The notes below the pieces were generated by a model, which was not told where the DNA came from, searched no databases, and saw nothing but the letters and a program-made list of their open reading frames with translations. DNA of 64,000 bases from Clostridium drakei (GTDB taxonomy: Bacteria > Bacillota > Clostridia > Clostridiales > Clostridiaceae), in contig NZ_JIBU02000012.1 of assembly GCF_000633595.2 (NCBI RefSeq), positions 127,574-191,573 on the forward strand. The letters are read 5' to 3'. The position numbers and the translations under genes were made by a program. Shown here one piece after another: positions 17,706-26,587 of the stretch. Position 1 is the first letter of the stretch. Each line of letters opens with the position of its first letter.

Positions 17706-17733
17706 AGCTTTTGTAAAAATGGAAAACTGTGAA

Positions 17734-17760
17734 CAATATTTAGATTTGTGATAAATATTG
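17734..17760 (+). repeat. 9-bp inverted repeat in the hydroxylase leader
   Basis: CAATATTTA (17734-17742) and TAAATATTG (17752-17760) are perfect inverted copies separated by nine bases, about 30 bases downstream of the -10 box. It could be a repressor operator or leader hairpin. Confidence 0.5.
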
Positions 17761-17862
17761 AACAATTTAATATATTTTTGTTTAAATTAAAATGATATAC
17801 AAAAGTTAAAGCGTTTTATTACTATACTGAAAGTGAAAAATACAGATTATAAGGAGGTAAAG

Positions 17863-18660
17863 ATGTTTACAATACTAGATTTAGTTCAACCCAATACAAT
17901 AGATGAAGCATATAAAGTACTTGTAGATAAAAAAAGCAATACCATTCTTGGAGGTTGTGCTTTTTTAAGGATGGGTGCTAAAAGAATAGGTACAGCTGTG
18001 GATTTATCAAAGCTTAATTTAAATTATATAAAAGAAGATGATGAATATATAGAAGTGGGAGCTATGACTAGCTTTAGAGATATTGAGACAAGCCCCCTAT
18101 TTAAAGAATACTTTAATGGAATATTACCTAAATCAGTTAGCAATATAATAGGAGTTCAGTTTAGAAATGTAGTAACTGTAGGTGCTACTGTATATTCAAA
18201 GTATGGATTTTCTGATTTGATAACAGCATTATTGTGTTTAGATACAGAAGTGGAATTATACAAAGGAAAGAGAATGTCCTTAGAAGAGTTTTTAGAAAGA
18301 CCTTATGAAAAGGACATTTTAACTAGAATATTTATAAAGAAAAATAACAGAAAAGCTGTTTATGGAAATTTAAGAAATGCTATAAGTGATTATCCTATAT
18401 TAAATGTATCTGTTTCTAGATTAGAGGATAAATGGACTGTAGTCGTAGGAGCTAGACCTTTACATGCTAAAATTGCAAAAGGAGCATCCCGCGAGTTATC
18501 TAGTGGAAATTTCAGCATTGAAAATGTAGAAAATGTGGCAAACATAGCTTCAGAAGAGCTGCATTTTGGAAGCAATATGAGAGGTTCAGCAAAGTACAGG
18601 AAATCTATGTGCAAGGTTCTTGTAAAAAGAGCGATAATGGAGGTATTACAGTGCAAATAG
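17863..18660 (+). CDS. Molybdenum hydroxylase FAD-binding subunit
   Basis: Medium subunit (265 residues) carrying FAD in xanthine-dehydrogenase-type enzymes. The FAD-pyrophosphate loop is seen as ILGGCAFLRMG near residue 35 (family: AGGTDL), followed by VGAMTSFRDIE, and the second FAD contact as FRNVVTVGATVYSKYGFSDL near residue 105. The C-terminal CO-dehydrogenase-flavoprotein domain ends the protein. Start at ATG 17863 is 5 bases after AGGAGG. It overlaps the next gene by 10 bases, so the subunits are co-translated. It would pass electrons from the iron-sulfur subunit to NAD or another acceptor. Confidence 0.9.
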   Translation: MFTILDLVQPNTIDEAYKVLVDKKSNTILGGCAFLRMGAKRIGTAVDLSKLNLNYIKEDDEYIEVGAMTSFRDIETSPLFKEYFNGILPKSVSNIIGVQFRNVVTVGATVYSKYGFSDLITALLCLDTEVELYKGKRMSLEEFLERPYEKDILTRIFIKKNNRKAVYGNLRNAISDYPILNVSVSRLEDKWTVVVGARPLHAKIAKGASRELSSGNFSIENVENVANIASEELHFGSNMRGSAKYRKSMCKVLVKRAIMEVLQCK

Positions 18661-19100
18661 AAATTATTTTAAATAATAAAAAAGTTAATTTTGAAATAGA
18701 AAAAGATGAATTTTTAGCCGATACTTTAAGAAAAAATGGAATATTAAGTATAAGAAAAGGCTGTGATACAACTTGCTGCGGTCTTTGCACAGTATGGATA
18801 GAAGGAAAGCCAACTTTATCCTGTTCAACTTTATCTATAAGAGTTAATGGAAAAAATATTACTACTATAGAAGGAGTAAAAGAAGAAGCAGAGGAATTTG
18901 CCAAAATTCTTGTATCAGAAGGCGCTGAACAATGTGGGTTTTGCAGTCCGGGTTTTATAATGACTGTAATTGCTATGAAAAATGAACTTAAAAATCCAAC
19001 AGAGGAAGAAATAATTCATTACTTAACTGGTAACTTGTGCAGATGTACAGGCTATATGGGTCAGTTAAGAGCAATTAAAAAATATCTGGGGGTAGCATAA
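18651..19100 (+). CDS. Molybdenum hydroxylase 2x[2Fe-2S] subunit
   Basis: Small subunit, 149 residues from GTG 18651, with GGAGG 8 bases upstream. The plant-ferredoxin-like cluster is bound by Cys38, Cys43, Cys46 and Cys58 (KGCDTTCCGLCTVW and TLSC), and the second cluster by the paired motifs CGFCSPG and CRCTGY. It relays electrons from the molybdopterin centre to FAD. An extra Cys42 sits next to the first cluster. Its start is inside the 3' end of the FAD-subunit gene. Confidence 0.94.
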   Translation: MQIEIILNNKKVNFEIEKDEFLADTLRKNGILSIRKGCDTTCCGLCTVWIEGKPTLSCSTLSIRVNGKNITTIEGVKEEAEEFAKILVSEGAEQCGFCSPGFIMTVIAMKNELKNPTEEEIIHYLTGNLCRCTGYMGQLRAIKKYLGVA

Positions 19101-19102
19101 AC

Positions 19103-21388
19103 ATGAGAATAGTTGGTAAAGGTATTTCAAAGATAGATGGAATGGCTATTGCAACAGGTAAACCTGTTTATACGGAAGATTTAGCGGTAAAAGATGCTTT
19201 AGTAATAAAAATACTAAGAAGCCCACATGCTTTTGCAAGAATAAAATCTATAGATACATCAAAAGCAGAAAAAATAGATGGTGTCGAATGTGTTTTAACC
19301 TATAAAGATGTCCCAAATGTGAGATTTACATTAGCTGGACAATCTTATCCAGAACCTTCACCTTATGATCGTTTAATATTGGATGAAGTTGTTAGATATG
19401 TAGGAGATGAAGTTGCAATTGTAGCTGCTGTAGACGAAAGGACAGCTTTAAAGGCTATAAAGTTGATAAAAGTTGAATATGAAGTTTTTGAGCCTGTTCT
19501 GGATTTTGAAAAAGCAGAAGAACATGAATCAACAGTTCATGAAGAGGATCTTCATTGTAATTTTGACATTGGTATGCAGAGGGAAAAAAATATTGTTTCT
19601 AGACAAAATATGGAATATGGAAATGTAGAAAGTGAACTTGAAAAGTGTGATGTTATAGTAGAAGATACTTATTATAATCAAGCACAAGCTCATTGCATGA
19701 TGGAAACTTATCGTTCTTTCAATTATATTGATCATGCAGGAAGACTTGTAGTTATAAGTTCAACACAAATTCCATTCCATGTTAGAAGAAAATTAGCTAG
19801 AGCTCTTAACATACCATCAAGTAAAATAAGAGTAATTAAACCAAGAATAGGCGGCGGTTTTGGAGGTAAACAAACTGTTGCAGTAGAAATTTTTTCTGCA
19901 ATAGTAACTATTAAAACAGGTAAACCATCTATGATAATATATGATAGAAAAGAAACTTTTGAATGTACAACTAGCCGTCATGCTATGAGAACAAGGGTTA
20001 GATTAGGTGCAGACAAAGAAGGATATATAAGAGCAATAGATATACAGTGTTTATCAGATACAGGAGCTTATGGTGAGCATGCTTCTACAGTATTTGGACT
20101 TGTAGGACAAAAAACACTTCCTTTATATAACAAGACAAAAGCTGTTAGATTTATGGGAGATGTAGTTTATACAAATAAAACTCCAGCAGGAGCATTTAGA
20201 GGATATGGAGCAACCCAAGGAGCTTTTGCTGTTGAATCAACAGTTAACAAATTAGCGGAAAAGTTAAATATGGATCCAACAGAAATTAGACTGAAAAATT
20301 TAATTAAAGAAGGAGAAACTTCTCTTGCTTTTGAAGGAAAGATTTTAGGAAGTTCAGCTCTTCATAGATGTATAAAAAAAGGTAAAGAGTTAATAGGCTG
20401 GAATGAAAAATATCCAAGAAGAGAAATAAGTGAGACTAAAGTAAGAGCTCTTGGTATGGCAGTAACCATGCAGGGATCAGGAATTGCATGTATAGATACT
20501 GCATCTGCAGAAGTAAGGTTAAATGATGATGGAAATTATACACTTCTTATAGGTTCTACAGATATGGGAACAGGAAGTGATACAATATTATCACAAATGG
20601 CTGCTGAGATTTTAGAAACATCAATGAAAAAAATTATAGTAAATGCAGCAGATACGGATATTTCTCCTTATGATCCAGGTTCTTATGCTTCAAGTACAAC
20701 TTATGTTACAGGAATGGCTGTAGTGAAAGCAGCAGAATCACTTAGAAAACAGATTGTTGAAGCAGGAGCTAAATTACTTGAATTGTCCCCTGAAGATGTA
20801 GAATTTGATGGAGAAAATATAAAAGCTGTTGATGGAGAGAAAACTATGAGTTTAGAAAAATTAGCTGAACTTACGGTTTTAGGCACAGGAAAGCCTCAAT
20901 TAGTTGGTAACGCTACTTATGGAAGTGAGGTATCACCTCCACCATTTATGGCAGGCTTTGCAGAAGTAGAAGTAGACAAGGAAACAGGAAAAGTGGATGT
21001 AATAAACTATGTAGCAGTAGCTGATAGTGGAACTATCATTAATCCAAATTTAGCAAGACTTCAAGTAGAAGGTGGAATTGCTCAAGGAATAGGAATGGCA
21101 TTATATGAGGATATTAAATTTAACTCAAAGGGAAGACTTGAAACAAATACATTTATGCAGTATAAAATTCCTTGTAGAAAAGATGTAGGAAGTATAATAG
21201 TGGATTTTGAAGAAAGCTATGAGCCAACAGGTCCTTTTGGAGCAAAATCTATAGGAGAAGTTGTTGTAAATACTCCATCACCAGCAATTGCACATGCAGT
21301 TTATAATGCTGTAGGAGTTAGAATGACATCTCTCCCAATGACACCAGAAAAAGTGTTTATGGCAATGCAGGAGAAAGAGAATAAATAA
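19103..21388 (+). CDS. Molybdenum hydroxylase catalytic subunit (xanthine dehydrogenase family)
   Basis: Large subunit of 761 residues that binds the molybdopterin cofactor. Motifs are GGGFGGK at 250-256, GAFRGYGATQGAFAVES (cofactor contact), GSTDMGTGSDTILSQMAAE, and FGAKSIGEVVVNTPSPA with the catalytic base Glu719. The AYRCSF motif of CO dehydrogenase is absent. Its immediate neighbours yqeC, mocA and yqeB point to a selenium-dependent hydroxylase, in which selenium is a labile ligand rather than selenocysteine; no in-frame TGA is present. Likely substrates are purines or other N-heterocycles. The exact substrate cannot be read from the sequence. Confidence 0.9.
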   Translation: MRIVGKGISKIDGMAIATGKPVYTEDLAVKDALVIKILRSPHAFARIKSIDTSKAEKIDGVECVLTYKDVPNVRFTLAGQSYPEPSPYDRLILDEVVRYVGDEVAIVAAVDERTALKAIKLIKVEYEVFEPVLDFEKAEEHESTVHEEDLHCNFDIGMQREKNIVSRQNMEYGNVESELEKCDVIVEDTYYNQAQAHCMMETYRSFNYIDHAGRLVVISSTQIPFHVRRKLARALNIPSSKIRVIKPRIGGGFGGKQTVAVEIFSAIVTIKTGKPSMIIYDRKETFECTTSRHAMRTRVRLGADKEGYIRAIDIQCLSDTGAYGEHASTVFGLVGQKTLPLYNKTKAVRFMGDVVYTNKTPAGAFRGYGATQGAFAVESTVNKLAEKLNMDPTEIRLKNLIKEGETSLAFEGKILGSSALHRCIKKGKELIGWNEKYPRREISETKVRALGMAVTMQGSGIACIDTASAEVRLNDDGNYTLLIGSTDMGTGSDTILSQMAAEILETSMKKIIVNAADTDISPYDPGSYASSTTYVTGMAVVKAAESLRKQIVEAGAKLLELSPEDVEFDGENIKAVDGEKTMSLEKLAELTVLGTGKPQLVGNATYGSEVSPPPFMAGFAEVEVDKETGKVDVINYVAVADSGTIINPNLARLQVEGGIAQGIGMALYEDIKFNSKGRLETNTFMQYKIPCRKDVGSIIVDFEESYEPTGPFGAKSIGEVVVNTPSPAIAHAVYNAVGVRMTSLPMTPEKVFMAMQEKENK

Positions 21389-21444
21389 ATTCGTATAACT
21401 ATTCACTTTTAACTATTAGTTCTTAACTATTTAGGAGGTGCAAT

Positions 21445-22179
21445 ATGAATTTAAGGGATTTATTAAACTTAAAAAAAAGTGACGTAATATCCATTGTAGG
21501 TGCTGGAGGAAAAACTACTTTCATGTATTCTTTAGCAGAAGAATTAAGAGGTGAAAATAAAGTACTTGTAACTACTACTACAAAAATTTATATGCCTCAT
21601 AAAAAATACTATGATTTTGTTACTATAAATGAAAGTAACTTTAATAAGTATAATTGTGAAAAAGTTAATGGTGTATATTTGTATGGAAGTCATTTGAATG
21701 AAGAAAATAAAATAATTGGATTGAATACTGAGCTTTTAAAAGCTCAGTTACCATATTTTGACTATGTTTTAGTAGAAGCAGATGGTTCTAAGAGAAAGTC
21801 CATTAAGGGATGGAAAGATGATGAACCTGTAATAAGCAAAGATACTCATAAAACTATAGGCATTTTAAGCATAGATGCCTTAGGTAAAAAAGTAAATACT
21901 GAAAATATTCATAGATTATGTGAATTTGAGAGTATAACTAATTCAAAAGAAAATGAAATTATAACTGAAAAGCAGTTAACTTCTTTAGTATTTCATAATA
22001 AAGGTTTGTTTAAAGATGCTATAGGAGAGAAAGTTTTATTTATAAATAAGGTAGATGGGAAAAATGAGCTTATTTTAGCAAAAAGGTTAGCAGCTAATAT
22101 TTTAGAAAACAATTATAACTATGTAGATAAAATTATAATTGGAAGCTTAAAAAATAAGCAATGCCAATTGGTAACTTAG
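21445..22179 (+). CDS. yqeC: YqeC, selenium-dependent hydroxylase accessory protein
   Basis: A 244-residue putative P-loop protein with VGAGGKTTFMYSLAEEL at residues 18-34 and the YVLVEADGSKRKSIKGW segment near 105, both typical of the YqeC family (TIGR03172 as I recall it). This family co-occurs with selenium-dependent molybdenum hydroxylases and selD. Its biochemical role in placing labile selenium is not established. AGGAGG precedes the ATG. It is the first of three accessory genes downstream of the hydroxylase subunits. Confidence 0.87.
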   Translation: MNLRDLLNLKKSDVISIVGAGGKTTFMYSLAEELRGENKVLVTTTTKIYMPHKKYYDFVTINESNFNKYNCEKVNGVYLYGSHLNEENKIIGLNTELLKAQLPYFDYVLVEADGSKRKSIKGWKDDEPVISKDTHKTIGILSIDALGKKVNTENIHRLCEFESITNSKENEIITEKQLTSLVFHNKGLFKDAIGEKVLFINKVDGKNELILAKRLAANILENNYNYVDKIIIGSLKNKQCQLVT

Positions 22180-22234
22180 GCTTACAAAATAAAAATATTT
22201 ATATAAACCAATAGGATGGTTAAGGGTGATAAAA

Positions 22235-22807
22235 ATGATTAGTGCTATTATTATGGCATCTGGTTCTGGAAATAGAATGGGTAAAAATAAATTGCTACTG
22301 CCGTATAAAGATAAAGCTATGGTTGAACACATTATAGAAAAAGTCATGGCTTGTGATTTTTACAGCAAAATCCTTGTGGCTAAAGATGAAGAAGTATTGA
22401 ATATAGGTATAAAAAAGGGTATTAAGGTTGTAAAAAATAGCAATGCATTTAAAGGGCAGAGTGAATCCATAAAACTTGGAATAAGTGTATCAAAAGAAGC
22501 TGATGGATATATGTTTTTTACATCAGATCAGCCTTTGCTGGATGTTGATACTATAAAGCTTCTAATGGATGTATTTGAAAAAAATAATAATTGTATAGTT
22601 GTTCCTATCCATGAAAATAGAAAAGGGAGTCCTGTAATATTTCCAAGAAGGTTTATAGATGAACTTAAATTGCTTCAAGGAGATAATGGCGGGAAGAACG
22701 TTATTAATAATCACGCTAACAATGTAATAACTGTAGATGTTAGAAATGAATATGCTATGGTAGATATAGATACCTGGCAGGAATATGAGAAAATTACAAG
22801 GGGTTAA
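22235..22807 (+). CDS. mocA: Molybdenum cofactor cytidylyltransferase (MocA-like)
   Basis: Nucleotidyltransferase of 190 residues. IIMASGSGNRMGKNKLLLPY at the N-terminus is the NTP-binding signature of MobA/MocA, and YMFFTSDQPLLDVDT near residue 90 holds the metal-binding aspartate. The SDQP and KGSPVIFPRRF motifs match the MocA branch that makes the CMP-linked cofactor used by xanthine-dehydrogenase-type enzymes. ATG 22235 is chosen since GGGTGAT lies in front. It is followed by yqeB with a three-base gap. Confidence 0.87.
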   Translation: MISAIIMASGSGNRMGKNKLLLPYKDKAMVEHIIEKVMACDFYSKILVAKDEEVLNIGIKKGIKVVKNSNAFKGQSESIKLGISVSKEADGYMFFTSDQPLLDVDTIKLLMDVFEKNNNCIVVPIHENRKGSPVIFPRRFIDELKLLQGDNGGKNVINNHANNVITVDVRNEYAMVDIDTWQEYEKITRG

Positions 22808-22810
22808 AGT

Positions 22811-23644
22811 ATGATTGAAGATATTGTTATAATAAGAGGTGGAGGAGATATTGCCTCTGGTATAGTTCAAAAATTATATAGAAGTGGATTCAAGGTTTTA
22901 ATAGCAGAAGTAGAAAAGCCTACTTCCATTAGAAGAAAAGTGTGTTTTAGTGAGGCTATATTTGATGGTTATGCGATTGTAGAAGGTATAAAATCTGTAC
23001 TTGTAAAAAATATATATGAAATTAAGAAGGTTTGGTCTGAAGGAATTGTACCTGTTATTATAGATCCAGAAGGCAAATATATAGATATAATAGAACCTCA
23101 AATTGTTATAGATTCAATAATAGCAAAGAAGAATTTAGGAACAAGTATGAACATGGCGCCTATGACTATAGCAGTTGGTCCTGGATTTGAAGCTGGAAAA
23201 GATGTTGACATAGTTGTAGAGACTATGAGAGGTCATAATTTAGGAAGATTAATATTTAGCGGTATGGCTATGAATAATACTGGGGTACCTGGAAAAATAG
23301 CTGGTTATGCAAAGGAAAGAGTGCTACACAGTCCGGCTGGTGGTATTATTGAAAATGTAAAGGAAATTGCAGATATAGTTAAAGCTGGAGAAGTTATAGC
23401 TTATGTGAACGGAATAGAAGTTAAAGCTACTATTGATGGAGTATTAAGAGGAATAATAAGAAATGGAAGTAAAATTTCTAAAGGGCTTAAAATAGCAGAT
23501 ATTGATCCTAGAATTGAAGAAAAGCAGAATTGTTATACAATTTCTGATAAAGCTAGAAGTATTGGTGGTGCAGTGTTAGAGGCTGTATTGTATTTAAAAG
23601 CAACTAAAACCAAGATTTTTAGAGAAATGACTAAGGTAGTATAA
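22811..23644 (+). CDS. yqeB: YqeB, selenium-dependent molybdenum hydroxylase maturation protein
   Basis: A 277-residue protein of the EF2563/YqeB family. It starts with a Rossmann-like IIRGGGDIASGIVQKLYRSG and contains MAPMTIAVGPGFEAGKDVDI and GNPGKIAGYAKERVLHSPAGG-type segments (here GVPGKIAG, VLHSPAGG), which mark the family. It is reported as a marker of the selenium-dependent molybdenum hydroxylase system. The terminator 20 bases downstream ends the six-gene operon. Confidence 0.87.
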   Translation: MIEDIVIIRGGGDIASGIVQKLYRSGFKVLIAEVEKPTSIRRKVCFSEAIFDGYAIVEGIKSVLVKNIYEIKKVWSEGIVPVIIDPEGKYIDIIEPQIVIDSIIAKKNLGTSMNMAPMTIAVGPGFEAGKDVDIVVETMRGHNLGRLIFSGMAMNNTGVPGKIAGYAKERVLHSPAGGIIENVKEIADIVKAGEVIAYVNGIEVKATIDGVLRGIIRNGSKISKGLKIADIDPRIEEKQNCYTISDKARSIGGAVLEAVLYLKATKTKIFREMTKVV

Positions 23645-23665
23645 AATAATAGTTTTAATTTTGTA

Positions 23666-23705
23666 AGCATTACTTGTTATTTGGTACAAGTAGTGCTATA
23701 TTTTT
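23666..23705 (+). terminator. Intrinsic terminator after yqeB
   Basis: AGCATTACTTGT (23666-23677) pairs with ACAAGTAGTGCT (23686-23697), one T-G pair, followed by a T-run at 23701-23705. Confidence 0.82.
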
Positions 23706-23756
23706 ATTATTTGTAATGGTAAAATATAGAATGGATGAAAGTGAGGAGGAATTTAT

Positions 23757-25184
23757 ATGAAGGTTAAAATGTCCAATTTTTTAAATAACACAAAACCAAG
23801 TATAAAAAAACTTATAAAAAACTTATCTAAGGATTTCAAATATGTATCAGTTTTAGGTAGTGATGTTTGTGGAAAATTATATTTAGTTCAAAGGACAGGA
23901 ATTTCCATTCAAGATTCATTTTGGAGTGAAAGAGGTTTTGTAGTAAAGGTTTATAATGGAATTAGTTATTCTGAAATTTCTTTTAATGAGATAAATGAAA
24001 ATGAAATTGAAAGCATAGCAGAAAACATAAGGAAAAAAATAAAAGGACAAATTGAATCCTTAAAAAATAAAGTGGACATAAATGCTTATGATTTGATAAA
24101 TGAAGAAAAAATAGAAAAAACCTTTATAGGAGAAGTTAAAGTGCTCCCAGAACAAATAAGTGATAAAGAAATAATAGAAAAAATGATAAGTATAAAGGAT
24201 AAGGCTTTTTCTTTAAGTGATCTTTTAATAGATTTAAGAGTTAGATACCAGCAAGTTCATGTATCAAAGATTTTTATTTCTAATAATAAGGATTTAGCTC
24301 AAAGTTACATATGGAGTGAAGGATCAATATTTAGTATTGTAAGACGAGAAAATAAGACTAAATATTCATATAGTCCTTTTTCTGGACTTAAAGCTTCTGA
24401 ACTTTTAGAGGAAATTTCAGAAAAGGTAGATGAAACAGTAGATATTTCTATAAAACTTCTAGATTCAAAGCCAGTTACTCCTGGAGAATATGAATGCATA
24501 TGTTCTCCAGATGTTTCAGGAATAATTGCACATGAGGCTTTTGGTCATGGTGTAGAAATGGACATGTTTGTGAAAAATAGAGCTAAAGCAGCTGAATATA
24601 TGGACAAGGAAATAGCATCTCCACTTGTAACTATGCATGATGGAGCTTCTTCAGCTGTAGATGTTTCTTCATATTTATTTGATGATGAAGGGGTTTTAGG
24701 AACAGATACTGTAGTTATAGATAGAGGAATACTTAAGAAAGGTATATCAGATACACTTTCAGCTTTGGAGTTAAATACTACTCCAACAGGAAATGGTAAA
24801 AGGCAGTCTTTTGAAAGAAAAGCTTATTCAAGAATGACCAATACTTATTTTGCCGCTGGATCTAGTAAGCTTGAGGATATGATAGCTTCAATAGAATTTG
24901 GATATTTATTAGATTGTCCAATGAGTGGTATGGAAGATCCTAAGAATTGGGGAATACAATGTATGGTGAATTATGGTCTTGAAATAAAAAATGGAAAGTT
25001 AACAGGGAATATTGTATCTCCAGTAGTTTTAACAGGATATGTGCCTAATCTTTTGAAATCTATATCCATGGTTTCAGATAAAGTAGAGCTTTGTGGTTCT
25101 GGTGCTTGTGGCAAGGGATATAAGGAATTTGTAAAAGTGTCTTCTGGAGGCCCATATATTAAAGCGAAAGTGAGGCTTGGATAA
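23757..25184 (+). CDS. tldD: TldD-type metalloprotease subunit
   Basis: Catalytic subunit of the TldD/TldE protease, which in enterobacteria trims peptides such as microcin B17 and degrades the CcdA antitoxin. The 475-residue protein has the zinc motif HEAFGH with His259, Glu260 and His264, and the late CGSGACGKGYKE segment typical of the family. Start ATG 23757 follows GAGGAGG. Its partner TldE begins one base after its stop, so the heterodimer is co-expressed. The natural substrate here is unknown; no peptide precursor gene is visible beside it. Confidence 0.88.
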   Translation: MKVKMSNFLNNTKPSIKKLIKNLSKDFKYVSVLGSDVCGKLYLVQRTGISIQDSFWSERGFVVKVYNGISYSEISFNEINENEIESIAENIRKKIKGQIESLKNKVDINAYDLINEEKIEKTFIGEVKVLPEQISDKEIIEKMISIKDKAFSLSDLLIDLRVRYQQVHVSKIFISNNKDLAQSYIWSEGSIFSIVRRENKTKYSYSPFSGLKASELLEEISEKVDETVDISIKLLDSKPVTPGEYECICSPDVSGIIAHEAFGHGVEMDMFVKNRAKAAEYMDKEIASPLVTMHDGASSAVDVSSYLFDDEGVLGTDTVVIDRGILKKGISDTLSALELNTTPTGNGKRQSFERKAYSRMTNTYFAAGSSKLEDMIASIEFGYLLDCPMSGMEDPKNWGIQCMVNYGLEIKNGKLTGNIVSPVVLTGYVPNLLKSISMVSDKVELCGSGACGKGYKEFVKVSSGGPYIKAKVRLG

Positions 25185-25185
25185 A

Positions 25186-26484
25186 ATGATAAACAGAATA
25201 AAAAGTATATTAGAAACTTTGGATGTTGATGGATATAAAATAGTTGAAACAAAGGTAAATTCAGAAGAATTATTTTTCATAAAGAAAGATTTAGATATGA
25301 ATAGAAGTAAAGATGTTCACCATTTTAAAGTTACAGTTTATAAGGATTTTGAAGAAAATAAAATAAAATATAAAGGATCTTCTATAGTAAATATTCATCC
25401 TACCATGAATGATGAAGAAATTAAAAAGTCTTTAGAAGATGCAGCCTTTGCTGCTAGTTTTGCTAAAAATCAATATTATGATCTTCCTAAAAAAGTTATA
25501 AAAGGAAATGAAAAGAATAAAGAAAGCAGCTTTAAAGGCAATACACTTTCTTATTGGATGGAAAAATTAACAGAAAAGCTTTATGAAGCTGACAATAAAG
25601 AAAGAGGAAATATAAATTCATCAGAACTTTTCTTGGAAAAAGTATATAAGAGAATTATAAATTCAAATGGAGTAGATGTTAGTTTTGAAAATTACAAAGG
25701 AACTATTGAATTTATAACTAATTGGAGAGAAGAAGAAGAAATAGAACTGTATAAATCCATAGGGTTTTCAAATTTTGATGAAAAACAAATTGTGTCTTCT
25801 GTAAATGAAATGCTATTTGTTTCACAGCAGAGAGCTTTGGCAAAAGATATGCCAAAGGTGGGAAAATATAAGGTTATATTTACAGGATCAGCTGTTAAAG
25901 AACTTCTTTCTTATTATGTGTATCAAGGAAATGTAGAAGCAGTTTACAACCATATGTCTATAGCTAGGCTAAATGAAAATATACAAGGTGATGATGTAAA
26001 AGGGGATTTGTTAAGTATAACGCTGGATCCAGCATTAGAAAACTCATCTTACTCAGTTCCTTTTGATGAAGATGGGATTGCTTTATCAAAGGTTCAAATA
26101 TTTGATAAAGGTTTACTTAAAAATTATCATGGGGATTTTAGACACAGCTTTTATTTAGGAGTAGAACCTACAGGAATTATTAATAATTTCACAGTAGATG
26201 GAGGAAGCAGAGCTTATAAAGAAATGAAAAATGAACCTTATATGGAGCTTGTTGAATTCTCTGATTTTCAAATAGATAAGCTTACTGGAGATTTTGGAGG
26301 AGAAATAAGACTTGGATGGTACTTTGATGGAACAAAAACTACTCCTATAACTGGAGGTTCTGTATCTGGAAATATGAAGGATTTTCACAGTAATATGTAT
26401 CTTTCAAAGGAAATACAAAAAGATAATGAATTTGAAGGACCAAAGGCATTAGAACTATTTGATGTATCCATTGCCGGTAAGTAA
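25186..26484 (+). CDS. tldE: TldE/PmbA-type protease partner
   Basis: A 432-residue non-catalytic TldE/PmbA paralogue. It lacks an HExxxH motif but has the family's FDEDGIALSKVQIFDKGLLK, GVEPTGIINNFTVDGG and GGSVSGNMKD segments. ATG 25186 lies immediately after the tldD stop. An in-frame TTG at 25177 would overlap tldD but is too close to the GAGG site. A strong shared terminator lies 20 bases downstream. Confidence 0.87.
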   Translation: MINRIKSILETLDVDGYKIVETKVNSEELFFIKKDLDMNRSKDVHHFKVTVYKDFEENKIKYKGSSIVNIHPTMNDEEIKKSLEDAAFAASFAKNQYYDLPKKVIKGNEKNKESSFKGNTLSYWMEKLTEKLYEADNKERGNINSSELFLEKVYKRIINSNGVDVSFENYKGTIEFITNWREEEEIELYKSIGFSNFDEKQIVSSVNEMLFVSQQRALAKDMPKVGKYKVIFTGSAVKELLSYYVYQGNVEAVYNHMSIARLNENIQGDDVKGDLLSITLDPALENSSYSVPFDEDGIALSKVQIFDKGLLKNYHGDFRHSFYLGVEPTGIINNFTVDGGSRAYKEMKNEPYMELVEFSDFQIDKLTGDFGGEIRLGWYFDGTKTTPITGGSVSGNMKDFHSNMYLSKEIQKDNEFEGPKALELFDVSIAGK

Positions 26485-26505
26485 ATAGTAATCGTTAATA
26501 TAGTA

Positions 26506-26555
26506 AAAATCACTATCAAAATTTATTGGAATTCAATAAAATAGATAGTGATTTT
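26506..26555. terminator. Bidirectional terminator between tldE and the MFS gene
   Basis: AAAATCACTATC (26506-26517) pairs with GATAGTGATTTT (26544-26555), with a further palindrome TTTATTGGAATTCAATAAA inside the loop. It sits between convergent genes. Confidence 0.75.
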
Positions 26556-26587
26556 GATTTAGTTTTCTTTTATGCGATTAATGGCTT

